Positions 26,412-38,400 of a stretch of DNA of 64,000 nt are shown one piece after another. The DNA is from Microcella alkaliphila (GTDB taxonomy: Bacteria; Actinomycetota; Actinomycetes; Actinomycetales; Microbacteriaceae), in the NCBI RefSeq assembly GCF_004216855.1, contig NZ_SGXT01000018.1, forward strand, positions 62,001-126,000. The letters are read 5' to 3'. Every line of letters starts with the position of its first letter. Positions within the stretch are counted from its first letter, which is position 1. The translations under genes and the position numbers were made by a program. The notes beneath the pieces were generated by a model. The model worked only from the letters and a program-made list of their open reading frames with translations, did no database searches and was not told where the DNA came from.

Positions 26412-28021
26412 CGGCCGAGTTGGGTGTTCTCGTTCCCCTCGCCGTCTTGATTCCGCTTGTCGCGGCGGGTGTGACGCTGGTTGTGGGCCGGCGCGCACGC
26501 GCGCAGCGAATCGTTGCGCTGATCGCGCTCGTGGCTGTCGTTCTCGTTGGTGCGACCCTCCTCATGGGGGTCGATGCTGGCGGATCGGTTGTCGTCGAGG
26601 TTGGGAGTTGGCAGGCCCCGTTCGGGATCGTGCTTGTGGTCGACCGTCTGAGCGCACTCATGGTGCTCATTTCGGCGATCGTGTTGCTTGCCGTGCTGGT
26701 CTTCTCGATCGGACAGGGTCTCGCCGACGGCGACGACGAGACTCCGGTGTCGATCTACTACCCGACCTATCTGATTTTGACGACGGGCGTCATGATCGCC
26801 TTCGTCGCGGGTGACTTGTTCAACCTGTATGTCGGGTTCGAGGTGCTGCTCGTGTCGAGCTATGTGCTCATCACCCTGGGCGGCACCGAGTCTCGTATTC
26901 GCGCCGGTGTGACCTACGTGGTTGTGAGCCTTGTGTCATCCGTGTTATTCCTCACCGCGATCGCGATGGTCTATGGCGCCCTCGGAACGGTGAACCTGGC
27001 CCAGATCGCCATCCGCATCGCTGACATTCCGATCGACACACAAATCGTTCTTCACGTCATGTTGCTCGTGGCCTTCGGTATCAAGGCAGCCGTGTTCCCC
27101 CTATCGTTCTGGCTGCCCGACAGCTACCCCAGTGCGCCAGCACCCGTGACGGCCGCGTTTGCGGGCCTGCTTACCAAGATTGGCGTATACGCGATCATCC
27201 GCGTAGAAACGGTGATCTTCCCCGGGGAAGAGCTCAACCCGGCGCTGATGGTCCTCGCGTTGCTGACCATGGTCGTCGGGGCCTTGGGTGCGGTCGCTCA
27301 AGCCGACATCAAGCGGATTCTGTCATTCACCCTCGTCAGCCACATCGGCTACATGATTCTCGGGGTGGCGCTGGGGACCGCCGAAGGCACGGCCGCGGCC
27401 GTGTACTACATCGCCCACCACATCGTCGTGCAGACCACCCTCTTCCTCGCGGCGGGGCTCATAGAACGCGAGGCCGGGTCCACCTCGATCAGCCGCATCG
27501 GGGGTCTGCTCGCGAGCGCCCCGCTCGTTGCGCTGCTCTTCTTTATTCCGGCGCTCAACCTCGGCGGCATCCCCCCGTTCTCAGGGTTCATCGGCAAGCT
27601 CGCCCTGTTTCAAGCGACGGCGGCTCAGGGCGACGCGCTTGCGTACATCCTGCTCGGCGGAGGGGCTCTCGTCTCGTTGCTTACCCTATACGCGCTTGTT
27701 CGCGTCTGGAACCTCGCCTTCTGGCGCGGTGCTGACGAGGTCGAGCGTGGGTCGTCGCGCCTGCTCAAGCACGTGAACGAGGCGCCGCTCGACACCTCCA
27801 CCATCAGCGGGGCCCGCACGACGCCCTTCCTGATGACTGCTTCGACGGCGGGGATGGTCATCGTGTCAGTGGCGCTCACCGTTTTTGCGGGCCCACTGTA
27901 CGGCGTCGCTGAGCGGGCGGGCGAGAACCTCGATGGGCCAGGGCGCTACGTTCTCAGCATCTTCCCGAGCGGTACCGAGCCGAACTCCACCGACGTAATC
28001 GAGGAGGTGCTTGACCGATGA
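26408..28021 (+). CDS. mrpD: Mrp antiporter subunit D
   Basis: 537 residues, NuoM/N-like proton-translocating subunit with about 14 membrane segments. FNLYVGFEVLLVSSYVLITL contains the conserved membrane Glu, and FWLPDSYPSAPAPVTAAFAG followed by LLTKIGVYAI is the second family motif with its essential Lys. Coupled by ATGA overlaps to both neighbours. Confidence 0.95.
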   Translation: MTAELGVLVPLAVLIPLVAAGVTLVVGRRARAQRIVALIALVAVVLVGATLLMGVDAGGSVVVEVGSWQAPFGIVLVVDRLSALMVLISAIVLLAVLVFSIGQGLADGDDETPVSIYYPTYLILTTGVMIAFVAGDLFNLYVGFEVLLVSSYVLITLGGTESRIRAGVTYVVVSLVSSVLFLTAIAMVYGALGTVNLAQIAIRIADIPIDTQIVLHVMLLVAFGIKAAVFPLSFWLPDSYPSAPAPVTAAFAGLLTKIGVYAIIRVETVIFPGEELNPALMVLALLTMVVGALGAVAQADIKRILSFTLVSHIGYMILGVALGTAEGTAAAVYYIAHHIVVQTTLFLAAGLIEREAGSTSISRIGGLLASAPLVALLFFIPALNLGGIPPFSGFIGKLALFQATAAQGDALAYILLGGGALVSLLTLYALVRVWNLAFWRGADEVERGSSRLLKHVNEAPLDTSTISGARTTPFLMTASTAGMVIVSVALTVFAGPLYGVAERAGENLDGPGRYVLSIFPSGTEPNSTDVIEEVLDR

Positions 28022-28602
28022 GCGATCACGGCCGCGTTCCGAGCCCGGCCTCCGCGCCCGAACCGCCCGCTGAGCCCAAGCGCCCCATCACGTTCCTGCA
28101 GCTTTCGCCGCTACTCGTGGCTCTCATTGCTTTTTGGATGCTCTTGTGGGGATCGATCACGCCACTCACCATCCTCACGGGCGTGGTCGTTGCCGTCCTC
28201 GTCACGCGCACTCTGTATCTTCCCCGCGTCATTCTGGCGCCCCGGTTCAATCCCGTCTGGTTCGTCGTGTTCTTGGCGGTGTTCTTCGGTCAGTTGGTCA
28301 TGGCGTCCTTCCAGGTCGCGTTCCAAGCCGTTTTCAGCCGGCGCATCCAACGCAGCGCGATCGTGAAGGTGCACCTGCGGACGCGATCTGATTTCATCCT
28401 GACTGGCACATCCATCGCTATTTCGCTGGTGCCCGGTTCCGTCATCCTCGAGGTTGATCGAGAACATGCCATTTTGTATGTTCACGTTCTCGGCGCCGAC
28501 TCCCACGAAGACGTCGCACTGGCCAAGGCAAACATCCTCGCCACCGAGCGTCGTTTGGTGCGGGCCCTCGGCGCGCGAGACGAGTGGGAGGCGGTGCGGT
28601 GA
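28018..28602 (+). CDS. mrpE: Mrp antiporter subunit E
   Basis: 194 residues. Two or three N-terminal membrane segments (LLVALIAFWMLLWGSITPLT, WFVVFLAVFFGQLVMASFQV), then a soluble domain with TSIAISLVPGSVILEVDRE, the conserved MrpE core. Needed for complex assembly. ATGA overlap with mrpD. Confidence 0.94.
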   Translation: MSDHGRVPSPASAPEPPAEPKRPITFLQLSPLLVALIAFWMLLWGSITPLTILTGVVVAVLVTRTLYLPRVILAPRFNPVWFVVFLAVFFGQLVMASFQVAFQAVFSRRIQRSAIVKVHLRTRSDFILTGTSIAISLVPGSVILEVDREHAILYVHVLGADSHEDVALAKANILATERRLVRALGARDEWEAVR

Positions 28603-28907
28603 TGGGGCTTGCGACGGCGATCCTCCTGTGGGTCTCTGGTGCCATGCTGGCGGCGACCGCCGTGCTGTGCCTCTGGCGCGTGATCACGGGCCCGAGCATC
28701 CTCGACCGCATGATCGCGTCCGACGTGATCTTGACCACGCTGATGCTCGTGATCGGCGCCGAAATGGCGATCAACAGCCACACCCGTACCGTTCCGCTCA
28801 TGGTCATCCTCGCCGCCACAGCGATCTTTGGAACGGTCGCGGTGAGTCGATTCGTCACGAGGCCCGCCGGGCCATCGGAAGCACCCGGCGTCACCGGTGC
28901 GGAGTGA
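28599..28907 (+). CDS. mrpF: Mrp antiporter subunit F
   Basis: About 102 residues, three membrane segments. RVITGPSILDRMIASDVI is the diagnostic MrpF motif with the conserved Asp. GTG 28599 overlaps the mrpE stop (GTGA) and lies 7 bases after GGAGG; ATG 28602 directly after it is the alternative start. Confidence 0.93.
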   Translation: MMGLATAILLWVSGAMLAATAVLCLWRVITGPSILDRMIASDVILTTLMLVIGAEMAINSHTRTVPLMVILAATAIFGTVAVSRFVTRPAGPSEAPGVTGAE

Positions 28908-28909
28908 GC

Positions 28910-29410
28910 ATGATGATCGAGGTGCTCACCCAGGGGGTCATCGGCATGTCCGATACCGAACCGTTCGACGACCTGCTCGATCTTGTCGCCGCCGTCTTGC
29001 TGGGCCTCGGCGCCTTCCTGTCGCTTGCGGCGGCGATCGGCTTGCTGCGGTTTCCCGACGCTCTCGCACGCCTGCACGCTGCGACAAAGCCGCAAATTCT
29101 CGGGTTGATCGCGGTCGTGCTCGCCATCGCCGTCAGCGTGCGCAGTTGGCAAGTCTTGCTGCTGCTGATTCCGGTCGTGGTCTTGCAGATGCTGACAGCG
29201 CCCATTGCCGCCCACATGGTGGGTCGTGCCGGCTATCGAACCGGCACGTTCGACCCGGCCACCCTTGTTGACGACGAGCTGTCTGCTGATCTTGAACGCG
29301 CACAGCGCGCCTTCCCGGAGCCGGCCCCCGAACTCGGGGGCCGACGCCTGCCGTCCCGAGACGATCAGGTCAGTTCTCGGCGCGACGACGAGGGTCGTGG
29401 CTCACTATAG
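28910..29410 (+). CDS. mrpG: Mrp antiporter subunit G
   Basis: 166 residues, three membrane segments. IGLLRFPDALARLHAATKPQ is the MrpG hallmark. The C-terminal 45 residues are charged and longer than in most MrpG. ATG 28910 comes two bases after the mrpF stop; a second ATG follows immediately and a third at 28946. Last gene of the operon. Confidence 0.93.
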   Translation: MMIEVLTQGVIGMSDTEPFDDLLDLVAAVLLGLGAFLSLAAAIGLLRFPDALARLHAATKPQILGLIAVVLAIAVSVRSWQVLLLLIPVVVLQMLTAPIAAHMVGRAGYRTGTFDPATLVDDELSADLERAQRAFPEPAPELGGRRLPSRDDQVSSRRDDEGRGSL

Positions 29411-29413
29411 AAT
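29408..29413 (+). promoter_or_regulatory. -10 box for leaderless ilvD
   Basis: TAGAAT inside CTATAGAAT, six bases before the ilvD ATG, with no Shine-Dalgarno sequence between. It predicts transcription starting at the A of ATG. Confidence 0.6.
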
Positions 29414-29419
29414 CGGACT

Positions 29420-31114
29420 ATGGCCGAAGTCGATCGCAAGCCCCGTTCCCGCGTTGTTACCGATGGAATCGAGGCCATGACGGCGCGCGGCATGCTCCGC
29501 GCCGTGGGTATGGGTGACGACGACTGGGACAAGCCTCAGGTCGGTATCGCCAGTTCATGGAATGAGATCACGCCCTGCAATCTCTCGCTTGGGCGCCTCG
29601 CGCAGGCCGCCAAAGAGGGTGTGCATGCGGGAGGTGGGTATCCGCTGCAGTTCGGGACAGTCAGTGTCTCCGATGGCATCTCGATGGGGCACGAGGGTAT
29701 GCACTTCTCGCTCGTGAGTCGCGAGGTCATCGCCGATAGCGTCGAGACGGTCATGCAGGCCGAAAGGCTTGACGGTTCAGTTCTTCTTGCGGGGTGTGAC
29801 AAGTCGATCCCGGGAATGCTGATGGCCGCCGCTCGGCTCGACCTCGCAAGCGTTTTTCTGTACGCCGGTTCCATCGCCCCTGGCTGGGTGAAGCTGAGTG
29901 ACGGTACAGAAAAGGAAATCACCATCATCGACAGCTTCGAGGCGGTTGGCGCCGTCCAGGCGGGCACCATGTCGCTGGAAGATGCTCATCGAATCGAGTG
30001 CTCGTTCGCGCCCGGCGAAGGAACCTGCGGCGGCATGTATACCGCGAACACGATGGCGAGCGTTGCGGAAGCGCTGGGCATGAGTTTGCCGGGCTCGGCG
30101 AGCCCCGCGTCAGCTGATCGTCGGCGGGATGTCTTCGCTCATCGATCGGGAGAAGCGGTCGTCGGAATGCTTGAGCGGGGTCACACAGCCCGCGACATTC
30201 TCACGATGGAAGCGTTCGAGAACGCGATTGCTGTGGGTATGGCGCTCGGCGGCTCGACCAACATCGTCCTGCACCTTCTGGCCATCGCGAATGAGGCGGA
30301 AGTTCCTCTGACGCTCGCTGACTTCAACCGAATCGGCGACAAGGTCCCCCACATTGCCGACGTGAAGCCGTTCGGAAACTACTTGATGAACGATGTCGAT
30401 CGACAGGGTGGTCTTCCCGTTCTCATGAAGGCGCTCCTCGATGAGGGTTTGCTTCACGGGGACGCGTTGACGGTGACGGGCAAGACCATGCGCGAGAACC
30501 TTGAAGCGCTCAATCCCGCGCCCCTTGACGGCAAGGTGCTGCGTTCGCTTGACAATCCCTTCCACCAGACAGGCGGCATCACAATCCTGCACGGATCGTT
30601 GGCGCCGGAGGGGGCGGTTGTCAAGACCGCTGGGTTTGATTCGGTGGTCTTTGAGGGGCCAGCTCGCGTGTTCGAGCGTGAGCGTGCCGCGATGGATGCT
30701 CTCGCTGCCGGCCAGATCAACAAGGGCGACATCATCGTCATTCGCTACGAAGGGCCGAAGGGCGGTCCCGGTATGCGCGAGATGCTGGCGATCACGGCTC
30801 GCATCAAGGGCGCGGGGCTCGGAAAAGATGTACTACTCTTGACCGACGGTCGATTCTCAGGCGGCACAACCGGACTGTGCATCGGCCACGTAGCTCCCGA
30901 AGCAGTAGACGCTGGTCCTATTGCTTTCGTGCGCGATGGTGATCTCATCCGGGTCGATATCGCTGCTCGCTCCCTCGACCTACTGGTCGACGAAGCCGAG
31001 CTGGAGGCGCGCCGCACCGACTGGGCGCCCCTGCCACCGCGTTATACCCGTGGGGTCCTTGCCAAGTACTCCAAACTGGTGCGCTCCGCCTCTCAGGGCG
31101 CCGTGACGGGATAA
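29420..31114 (+). CDS. ilvD: Dihydroxy-acid dehydratase
   Basis: 564 residues. It converts 2,3-dihydroxy-isovalerate and -methylvalerate to the 2-keto acids, the third common step of valine/isoleucine synthesis. Iron-sulfur ligands are visible at [18 protein letters not shown] and [12 protein letters not shown]. The C-terminal motif [19 protein letters not shown] is diagnostic. It is separated from ilvB by 51 bases and has its own leaderless-type promoter. Confidence 0.97.
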   Translation: MAEVDRKPRSRVVTDGIEAMTARGMLRAVGMGDDDWDKPQVGIASSWNEITPCNLSLGRLAQAAKEGVHAGGGYPLQFGTVSVSDGISMGHEGMHFSLVSREVIADSVETVMQAERLDGSVLLAGCDKSIPGMLMAAARLDLASVFLYAGSIAPGWVKLSDGTEKEITIIDSFEAVGAVQAGTMSLEDAHRIECSFAPGEGTCGGMYTANTMASVAEALGMSLPGSASPASADRRRDVFAHRSGEAVVGMLERGHTARDILTMEAFENAIAVGMALGGSTNIVLHLLAIANEAEVPLTLADFNRIGDKVPHIADVKPFGNYLMNDVDRQGGLPVLMKALLDEGLLHGDALTVTGKTMRENLEALNPAPLDGKVLRSLDNPFHQTGGITILHGSLAPEGAVVKTAGFDSVVFEGPARVFERERAAMDALAAGQINKGDIIVIRYEGPKGGPGMREMLAITARIKGAGLGKDVLLLTDGRFSGGTTGLCIGHVAPEAVDAGPIAFVRDGDLIRVDIAARSLDLLVDEAELEARRTDWAPLPPRYTRGVLAKYSKLVRSASQGAVTG

Positions 31115-31165
31115 CTGCGGGCCGTACATCGCCCGATCGCCAACCTGTCAGGGAAGCTGATATCC

Positions 31166-32974
31166 ATGCCAACGGAATCGACCCCCGTGCCGACTCCTGC
31201 ACCTCCCGCGCGCCCGGCATCCACCGAGCCCCCGCTGCTGACCGGATCGGGTGCGATCCTTGCCAGCCTCGAGAAGCTCGGTGTGACCGACGTGTTCGGC
31301 CTGCCCGGCGGCGCCATCATGCCGTTCTATGACGAGCTGATGGCATCAACCTCGATTCGTCACATCCTCGTGCGCCACGAGCAGGGCGCCGGCCACGCGG
31401 CCGAGGGCTACGCCGCCGCGAGCGGCAAGCTCGGCGTCTGCATCGCCACGTCCGGCCCCGGTGCCACGAATCTCGTCACCGCGATCGCGGATGCGCACAT
31501 GGACTCGGTGCCGCTGCTCGCGATCACCGGCCAGGTCTTCTCGACCTCGATGGGCACGGACGCGTTCCAGGAGGTCGACATCACCGGCATCACGATGCCG
31601 ATCACGAAGCACTCGTTCCTCGTCACCGACCCGGCCGATGTGCCCGGCGTGCTTGCCGCCGCCGTGCACATCGCGACGACCGGCCGGCCCGGCCCCGTCC
31701 TCGTCGACATCACGAAGGACGCCCAGCAGAAGACGGCACCGTTCATCTGGCCGCCGAAGATCGACCTGCCCGGGTACCGCCCCGTAACGAAGGCGCACGG
31801 TAAGCAGATTCAGGCCGCCGCCCAGCTGATGGTCGAAAGCCGCAAGCCGGTGCTGTACGTCGGCGGCGGCGTCATCCGCGCCGGAGCCCGCGCCGAACTG
31901 CTGGCCTTCGCGGAGGCCACCGGTGCCCCCGTCGTCACGACGCTGATGGCGCGCGGGGCATTCCCCGACTCGCACCCGCACCACCTCGGCATGCCGGGCA
32001 TGCACGGCACGGTGCCCGCGGTGCTCGGCCTGCAGGAGGCCGACCTGCTCGTCGCCATCGGCGCTCGTTTCGACGACCGGGTGACCGGAAAAGTCAGCGA
32101 GTTCGCCCCGCACGCGAAGATCGTCCACATCGACATCGACCCGGCCGAGATCGGCAAGATCCGCGCCGCCGATGTGCCCATCGTGGGCGACGCGCGTGAG
32201 GTCTTGGCCGACCTCCTCTCCGCTTTCCAGAAGGCTGCGGTCGACACCACACCCGACTACGCCGACTGGTGGAAGCGCCTCTCGACGCTCAAGCAGCAGT
32301 ACCCCCTCGGCTACACCGAGCCGGACGACGGTCTGCTGTCGCCGCAGTGGATCATCGAGAAGATCGGCGAAATGTCGGGCCCCGAGGCGATCTACGCCGC
32401 GGGCGTCGGCCAGCACCAGATGTGGGCCGCCCAGTTCATCAAGTACGAGCGACCCGGCTCGTGGCTGAACTCGGGCGGTGCCGGCACGATGGGCTACGCC
32501 GTTCCCGCCGCCATGGGGGCGAAGGTCGCCGAGCCCGAGCGCCTCGTCTGGGCGATCGATGGCGATGGCTGCTTCCAGATGACCAACCAAGAGCTCGCCA
32601 CCTGCACGATCAACAACATCCCGATCAAGGTGGCCGTCATCAACAACTCGTCGCTCGGCATGGTGCGCCAGTGGCAGACCCTGTTCTACGACGGCCGCCA
32701 CTCGTTCACCGACCTCAATACGGGCCACGACACCGTCATGATCCCCGACTTCGTGAAGATGGCCGACGCCTATGGCGCGCTCGGCATTCGCGTCACGACG
32801 AAGGAGGAGGTCGAGCCGGCCATCACGCTCGCCATGGAGACGAACGACCGCCCGGTCGTCATCGACTTCGTGGTCAGCCGCGACGCGATGGTGTGGCCGA
32901 TGGTGCCGCAGGGTGTCGGCAACTCGTCGGTGCAGTACGCCCGCGATCACGCCCCCGAGTGGGACAGGGAGTAA
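31166..32974 (+). CDS. ilvB: Acetolactate synthase large subunit
   Basis: 602 residues. The TPP- and FAD-dependent enzyme joins two pyruvates, or pyruvate and 2-ketobutyrate. The catalytic Glu lies in [15 protein letters not shown], and the TPP motif is [16 protein letters not shown]...NN. An N-terminal Pro/Thr-rich 30 residues precede the core. Start ATG 31166 follows GGGAAG. The regulatory subunit ilvN follows after five bases. Confidence 0.97.
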   Translation: MPTESTPVPTPAPPARPASTEPPLLTGSGAILASLEKLGVTDVFGLPGGAIMPFYDELMASTSIRHILVRHEQGAGHAAEGYAAASGKLGVCIATSGPGATNLVTAIADAHMDSVPLLAITGQVFSTSMGTDAFQEVDITGITMPITKHSFLVTDPADVPGVLAAAVHIATTGRPGPVLVDITKDAQQKTAPFIWPPKIDLPGYRPVTKAHGKQIQAAAQLMVESRKPVLYVGGGVIRAGARAELLAFAEATGAPVVTTLMARGAFPDSHPHHLGMPGMHGTVPAVLGLQEADLLVAIGARFDDRVTGKVSEFAPHAKIVHIDIDPAEIGKIRAADVPIVGDAREVLADLLSAFQKAAVDTTPDYADWWKRLSTLKQQYPLGYTEPDDGLLSPQWIIEKIGEMSGPEAIYAAGVGQHQMWAAQFIKYERPGSWLNSGGAGTMGYAVPAAMGAKVAEPERLVWAIDGDGCFQMTNQELATCTINNIPIKVAVINNSSLGMVRQWQTLFYDGRHSFTDLNTGHDTVMIPDFVKMADAYGALGIRVTTKEEVEPAITLAMETNDRPVVIDFVVSRDAMVWPMVPQGVGNSSVQYARDHAPEWDRE

Positions 32975-32979
32975 CCAAG

Positions 32980-34588
<1,609 letters not shown>

Positions 34589-34609
34589 ACAATCGCGTTC
34601 ACCCCACAG

Positions 34610-34644
34610 ACGGCCCGTCTCGCGCTCAGCGCGGGGCGGGCCGT
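34610..34644. terminator. Hairpin at the convergent ilvC / DUF1353 ends
   Basis: ACGGCCCG / CGGGCCGT arms around 19 bases. The right arm lies within the last codons of the DUF1353 gene, so it can serve both directions. Confidence 0.5.
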
Positions 34645-35393
34645 TCGTGGCTGTATTCGTCGCGCCAGGCGGGGTTCGGCTCGGCCGACGGCCGCGGGCC
34701 GCGCCTGCCCGTCACGAGCCAGACGACCATCGCGATGGCGTTCTCGACGTGCGCTGCCGCGTACGCGCCGAGCGCGAGCGGCAGGTAGAGCGCGCCGAGG
34801 TAGCTGGCGGCGGTGACGAGCGTGACGTCGCGGCGCCACAGCGGCGCGAGCGCCGCGGGGGCGACGGCCACGAGCATCCACCAGGGGGACAGCAGAACGG
34901 CGAGCGGAACCATCGCGGTGAGCGCGAGCGTGCCGAGGGCGACCTGCGCGATCAGTGTGCGGCCGGCCGCGCCGCCGTGGCGCCACCAGCTCTCGAGGCC
35001 GACGGCCGCCCACATCGTGCGTGCGCGCAACAGGTGCACGCCCTCGTCGATCAGCGCGAGGCGGAAGCGCTCGTCGGCGGCGTGGCGCAGCGCCAGTCGC
35101 TCGGGCGCGGACGCGGCCACGGCGGCCGCCACCTCGGCGTCGTGCATGACGGCGGGTAGCGTCTGCGGCCCGTAATTCGCGATCAGGCCCCACAGGAACG
35201 GGGGAACGGACGCGAAGTCGGTGCTGTTGCCGGGGCCCGGCGGCTGGGTCAGATCGTGAGCGGGGATGCGCGTGACCGCTCCCGACGCCCGCTCGCGGTA
35301 CTGAAACGGCTCGACGACCTGGAAGTCGCGCCCGCGCCGGTACAGCAAGGCGAGGCGGTCGAGCGGTTTCCCGTCAATCGTCTCGAACGGCAT
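34626..35393 (-). CDS. DUF1353 domain protein with C-terminal membrane segments
   Basis: 255 residues. The N-terminal half (about 1-120) fits DUF1353: LDRLALLYRRGRDFQVVEPF, STDFASVPPFLWGLI, AVMHDAEVA. This domain is best known from phages and isolated bacterial genes; its function is unknown. Residues about 155-225 add two or three membrane segments (LGTLALTAMVPLAVLLSPWW, LVTAASYLGALYLPLALGAY), unusual for the family. ATG 35393 is chosen because GAAGGAG lies six bases upstream; a GTG at 35417 is the longer alternative. Confidence 0.75.
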   Translation of the reverse strand: MPFETIDGKPLDRLALLYRRGRDFQVVEPFQYRERASGAVTRIPAHDLTQPPGPGNSTDFASVPPFLWGLIANYGPQTLPAVMHDAEVAAAVAASAPERLALRHAADERFRLALIDEGVHLLRARTMWAAVGLESWWRHGGAAGRTLIAQVALGTLALTAMVPLAVLLSPWWMLVAVAPAALAPLWRRDVTLVTAASYLGALYLPLALGAYAAAHVENAIAMVVWLVTGRRGPRPSAEPNPAWRDEYSHERPAPR

Positions 35394-35463
35394 GCGCGGC
35401 TCCTTCGGTGGGGGCACCCTCGACCCTAGGTGCTCGCCCGGACACGGCGGCTAGGGTTATCCC

Positions 35464-35949
35464 ATGGCGCGCCCCGACGACCCGGATGACGATGCCGCCC
35501 TCCGCTGGGACGACGTCGACGATGCGAGCTACGACCTCGGGCCGGCTCCCGGTGAGGAGCCGGAGACCGCCGCGGCGGACGCCGCTGCCGAGACGGGGGA
35601 AGCGGGTCGAGCCGCGGGGGAGCGGGGCCGTAGCGCACTGCTCGTGGCCACGAGCGTCTTCGGCGGCATCTACATCATGTATGTCGTCGGCTGGCTGATC
35701 GGAGGGCTTCGCCTGTCGCAGTCGATCTTCCAGTCACTCAGCGACTCGGGAGCGGGGGTGCTCGAGCTTAACGCCTACCGCTTCGCCGAGTTTCTCGCCA
35801 TCATTGCCACGCCTTTGTGGTTCATCGCGGTCGTGGTGCTGACGGCAGGGTCGGCGACTCGACGTCTTGGCTGGCTCGCGATCGGTCTGCTGATTCTTGC
35901 CCCGTGGCCGTTTCTCATCGGGCTGATCTCGACCGGGGGAGCATCGTGA
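35464..35949 (+). CDS. Membrane protein, function unknown
   Basis: 161 residues. The first 60 are acidic and Ala-rich, probably disordered and cytosolic. Three membrane segments follow (LLVATSVFGGIYIMYVVGWL, FLAIIATPLWFIAVVVLTAG, GWLAIGLLILAPWPFLIGLI). Leaderless-type start: TAGGGT at 35452-35457, six bases before ATG. GTGA overlap with the next membrane-protein gene, so the two are probably made together. Confidence 0.75.
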   Translation: MARPDDPDDDAALRWDDVDDASYDLGPAPGEEPETAAADAAAETGEAGRAAGERGRSALLVATSVFGGIYIMYVVGWLIGGLRLSQSIFQSLSDSGAGVLELNAYRFAEFLAIIATPLWFIAVVVLTAGSATRRLGWLAIGLLILAPWPFLIGLISTGGAS

Positions 35950-36287
35950 CGACCGATCGATCGACGGCCCCGACCCGGTTCGGAATCGCGCACATCGTCG
36001 TCACCGTGATCTTCGGCCTCATCGCCGCGTGGTTCTTGTTCCAGGGCCTCAGCCAGCTGATCGAGTTCCCTCTGGTTCTCGAGCAGCAGGGTGTTGCCGA
36101 CTCGACACCTTGGGCAGCTCTCTGGATCGGACTGCTTCAGGTGCCGGTCTTCTTTGTCGGGGCCGTTCTGGTGCTCCGGAGGAGGCCCATCGGGCAGTTT
36201 GCGCTTGGGTTGATGGTTGCGGTCGCGTCGATCGCCGCCGTTCGACTGAGCATCATCGCGATCGCCTCGGGAGTGATCGTTACCTAG
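35946..36287 (+). CDS. Small membrane protein, function unknown
   Basis: 113 residues with three membrane segments (IAHIVVTVIFGLIAAWFLFQ, WIGLLQVPVFFVGAVLVLRR, LGLMVAVASIAAVRLSIIAI). No recognised domain. The GTG overlaps the stop of the preceding membrane gene (GTGA). The pair may form one small membrane complex (inference). Confidence 0.72.
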   Translation: MTTDRSTAPTRFGIAHIVVTVIFGLIAAWFLFQGLSQLIEFPLVLEQQGVADSTPWAALWIGLLQVPVFFVGAVLVLRRRPIGQFALGLMVAVASIAAVRLSIIAIASGVIVT

Positions 36288-36295
36288 CCGCGAGG

Positions 36296-36676
36296 CTAGG
36301 GTGCCAGCCCGACCCACAGCACAATCGCGATCAGCGCGAGCTGCATCGCGAGCCGCGGCCAGAACGGCACCGCAAACACGCCGAATTTCTCCCGCTTGCC
36401 CGCAGCGTGAGCGTTCGCCGGGAACACGCACACGAGAAACACCGCGAGCGCGATGCCCGCCGCCGCCCGCGTCGGCTCCCACAGCAGCCCCAGCCCGCCG
36501 GCGATCTCGGCGACACCCGTCACCCACACCCAGCCGACCGCCGAGAACGGGCGACCGTGGAAGACCGCGGGCACCATCGCGGCCATGCCGCGCACGACCG
36601 GCGGGATGAAGTGGGTAACGCCGATCACAACAAACACGATCGCCGTGATCCAGCGGGCAATGTCGACGGGCGTCAT
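36296..36676 (-). CDS. DoxX-like membrane protein
   Basis: 126 residues, four membrane segments. ITAIVFVVIGVTHFIPPV, then GWVWVTGVAEIAGGLGLLWE, is the DoxX/DoxX-like pattern. Members are linked to redox or sulfur metabolism; the role here is unknown. ATG 36676 has CAGAAT seven bases upstream. Confidence 0.8.
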   Translation of the reverse strand: MTPVDIARWITAIVFVVIGVTHFIPPVVRGMAAMVPAVFHGRPFSAVGWVWVTGVAEIAGGLGLLWEPTRAAAGIALAVFLVCVFPANAHAAGKREKFGVFAVPFWPRLAMQLALIAIVLWVGLAP

Positions 36677-36791
36677 GCGGGCCATTCTGCCTGCGATAGC
36701 CTGGGAGCACCGGTCGCCCCCGATGGTGTGCGGCGACGACGTCACCCCTGTCGCGCCTCGCCCGCGTCGCCCCGCGTCATAAGGAATCTCT

Positions 36792-38384
36792 GTGCCCAAG
36801 CCGGTCGTGCTCATCGCCGAAACGCTGTCCCCCGCCACTGTCGACGCTCTCGGCCCCGACTTTGACATTCGCCACGTCGACGGCACCGATCGGCCGGCGC
36901 TGCTCAAGGCGCTCGCCGAGGCACACGCCGTTCTGATCCGCTCGGCCACGCAGATGGACGAGGACGCGATCGCCGCCGGCCGCCGCCTGAAGGTCATCGC
37001 CCGCGCGGGCGTCGGCCTCGACAACGTCGACGTGAAGGCGGCGACGACCGCCGGCGTCATGGTCGTCAACGCCCCGACCTCCAACGTCATCTCGGCCGCT
37101 GAGCTCGCCATCACCCACCTGCTGTCGCTCGCGCGTCACCTGCCGGCCGCCGACGCCTCGATGAAGGACGGCGCCTGGAAGCGCAGCGCCTTCACCGGCG
37201 TCGAGCTGTACGAGAAGACGATCGGCATCGTGGGCCTCGGCCGCATCGGCACGCTCGTCGCCGAGCGCCTCGCCGGCTTCGGCGTCGAGCTCATCGGCTA
37301 CGACCCGTTTGTGCCGCCGGCCTGCGCGCAGCAGCTGGGCGTGCAGCTCGTCACCCTTGACGAGCTCATGCAGCGCAGCGACTTCATCACGATCCACATT
37401 CCGAAGACGCCCGAAACGACGAACCTCATCAGCGCCGAGCAGTTCGCGCTCGCGAAGCCGTCCCTGCGCATCGTGAACGCCAGCCGCGGCGGCATCATCG
37501 ACGAGGATGCTCTGCTCACGGCGCTCACCGAGGGCCAGATTGCGGGCGCCGGCCTCGACGTCTTCGTCAACGAGCCGCCGACGGGCTCACCCCTGATCGA
37601 CGCCCCACGCATCCAGCTCACCCCGCACCTCGGCGCCTCGACGGACGAGGCGCAAGAAAAGGCGGGTGTCTCGGTAGCGAAGTCGGTGCGCCTCGCGCTC
37701 GACGGCGAGCTCGTGCCCGACGCCGTCAACGTCGCCGGCGGCGTCATCGATCCGAGCGTTCGCCCGGGCATCCCGCTCATGGAGAAGCTGGGCCAGGTCT
37801 TCGCGACCCTCGCTGACCACTCCTTCGCCGCGATCGACGTTGAGGTGCGCGGTGAGATCGTCGCCCACGACGTCGGGGTGCTGAAGCTTGCCGCGCTGAA
37901 GGGTGTCTTCAGTCGTATCTCGAGCGAGCAGGTCAGCTACGTCAATGCGCCGCTGTTCGCCGAGCAGCGCGGCGTCACCGTGCGGCTCGTGACCGACGCG
38001 AAGAGTGACGAGTATCGCAACCTGCTCACGATTCGCGGCACCCTCGCCGACGGCACGCAGCTGTCGGTTTCGGGAACGCTCGTGGGCGCGAAGCAGGTGC
38101 AGAAGATCGTCGAGATCAACGGCTACGACGTCGAGGTGCCGATGGCCGAGAACCTCATCGTCATGCTCTACACCGACCGGCCCGGCATCGTCGCGGTATA
38201 CGGCAAAGAGTTCGGCGAGGCCGAGATCAACATCGCGGGCATGCAGATCGCGCGGCACACCGCGGGTGGCCCCGCGCTCAGTGTGTTGACCGTCGACTCG
38301 CGCGTGCCCGACGATCTGCTCGACCGGGTGCGCGAGGCGATCGACGCCGACCTCGTGCGAGCCATCACCATCATCGAGCAGTAG
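36792..38384 (+). CDS. serA: D-3-phosphoglycerate dehydrogenase
   Basis: 530 residues, the long actinobacterial form. First step of serine synthesis, NAD-dependent. The nucleotide-binding motif is [19 protein letters not shown], with [12 protein letters not shown] and the catalytic His in [14 protein letters not shown]. An intervening (ASB) domain covers about 320-450, and the C-terminal ACT domain (about 455-530, [20 protein letters not shown]) gives serine feedback. GTG 36792 after AAGGA. Confidence 0.97.
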   Translation: MPKPVVLIAETLSPATVDALGPDFDIRHVDGTDRPALLKALAEAHAVLIRSATQMDEDAIAAGRRLKVIARAGVGLDNVDVKAATTAGVMVVNAPTSNVISAAELAITHLLSLARHLPAADASMKDGAWKRSAFTGVELYEKTIGIVGLGRIGTLVAERLAGFGVELIGYDPFVPPACAQQLGVQLVTLDELMQRSDFITIHIPKTPETTNLISAEQFALAKPSLRIVNASRGGIIDEDALLTALTEGQIAGAGLDVFVNEPPTGSPLIDAPRIQLTPHLGASTDEAQEKAGVSVAKSVRLALDGELVPDAVNVAGGVIDPSVRPGIPLMEKLGQVFATLADHSFAAIDVEVRGEIVAHDVGVLKLAALKGVFSRISSEQVSYVNAPLFAEQRGVTVRLVTDAKSDEYRNLLTIRGTLADGTQLSVSGTLVGAKQVQKIVEINGYDVEVPMAENLIVMLYTDRPGIVAVYGKEFGEAEINIAGMQIARHTAGGPALSVLTVDSRVPDDLLDRVREAIDADLVRAITIIEQ

Positions 38385-38400
38385 CGGCGCGCCCGAAGCG

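Noticed and set aside
31346-32950. 534-codon minus-strand frame inside ilvB
   Set aside because: Antisense shadow of a clearly real gene.
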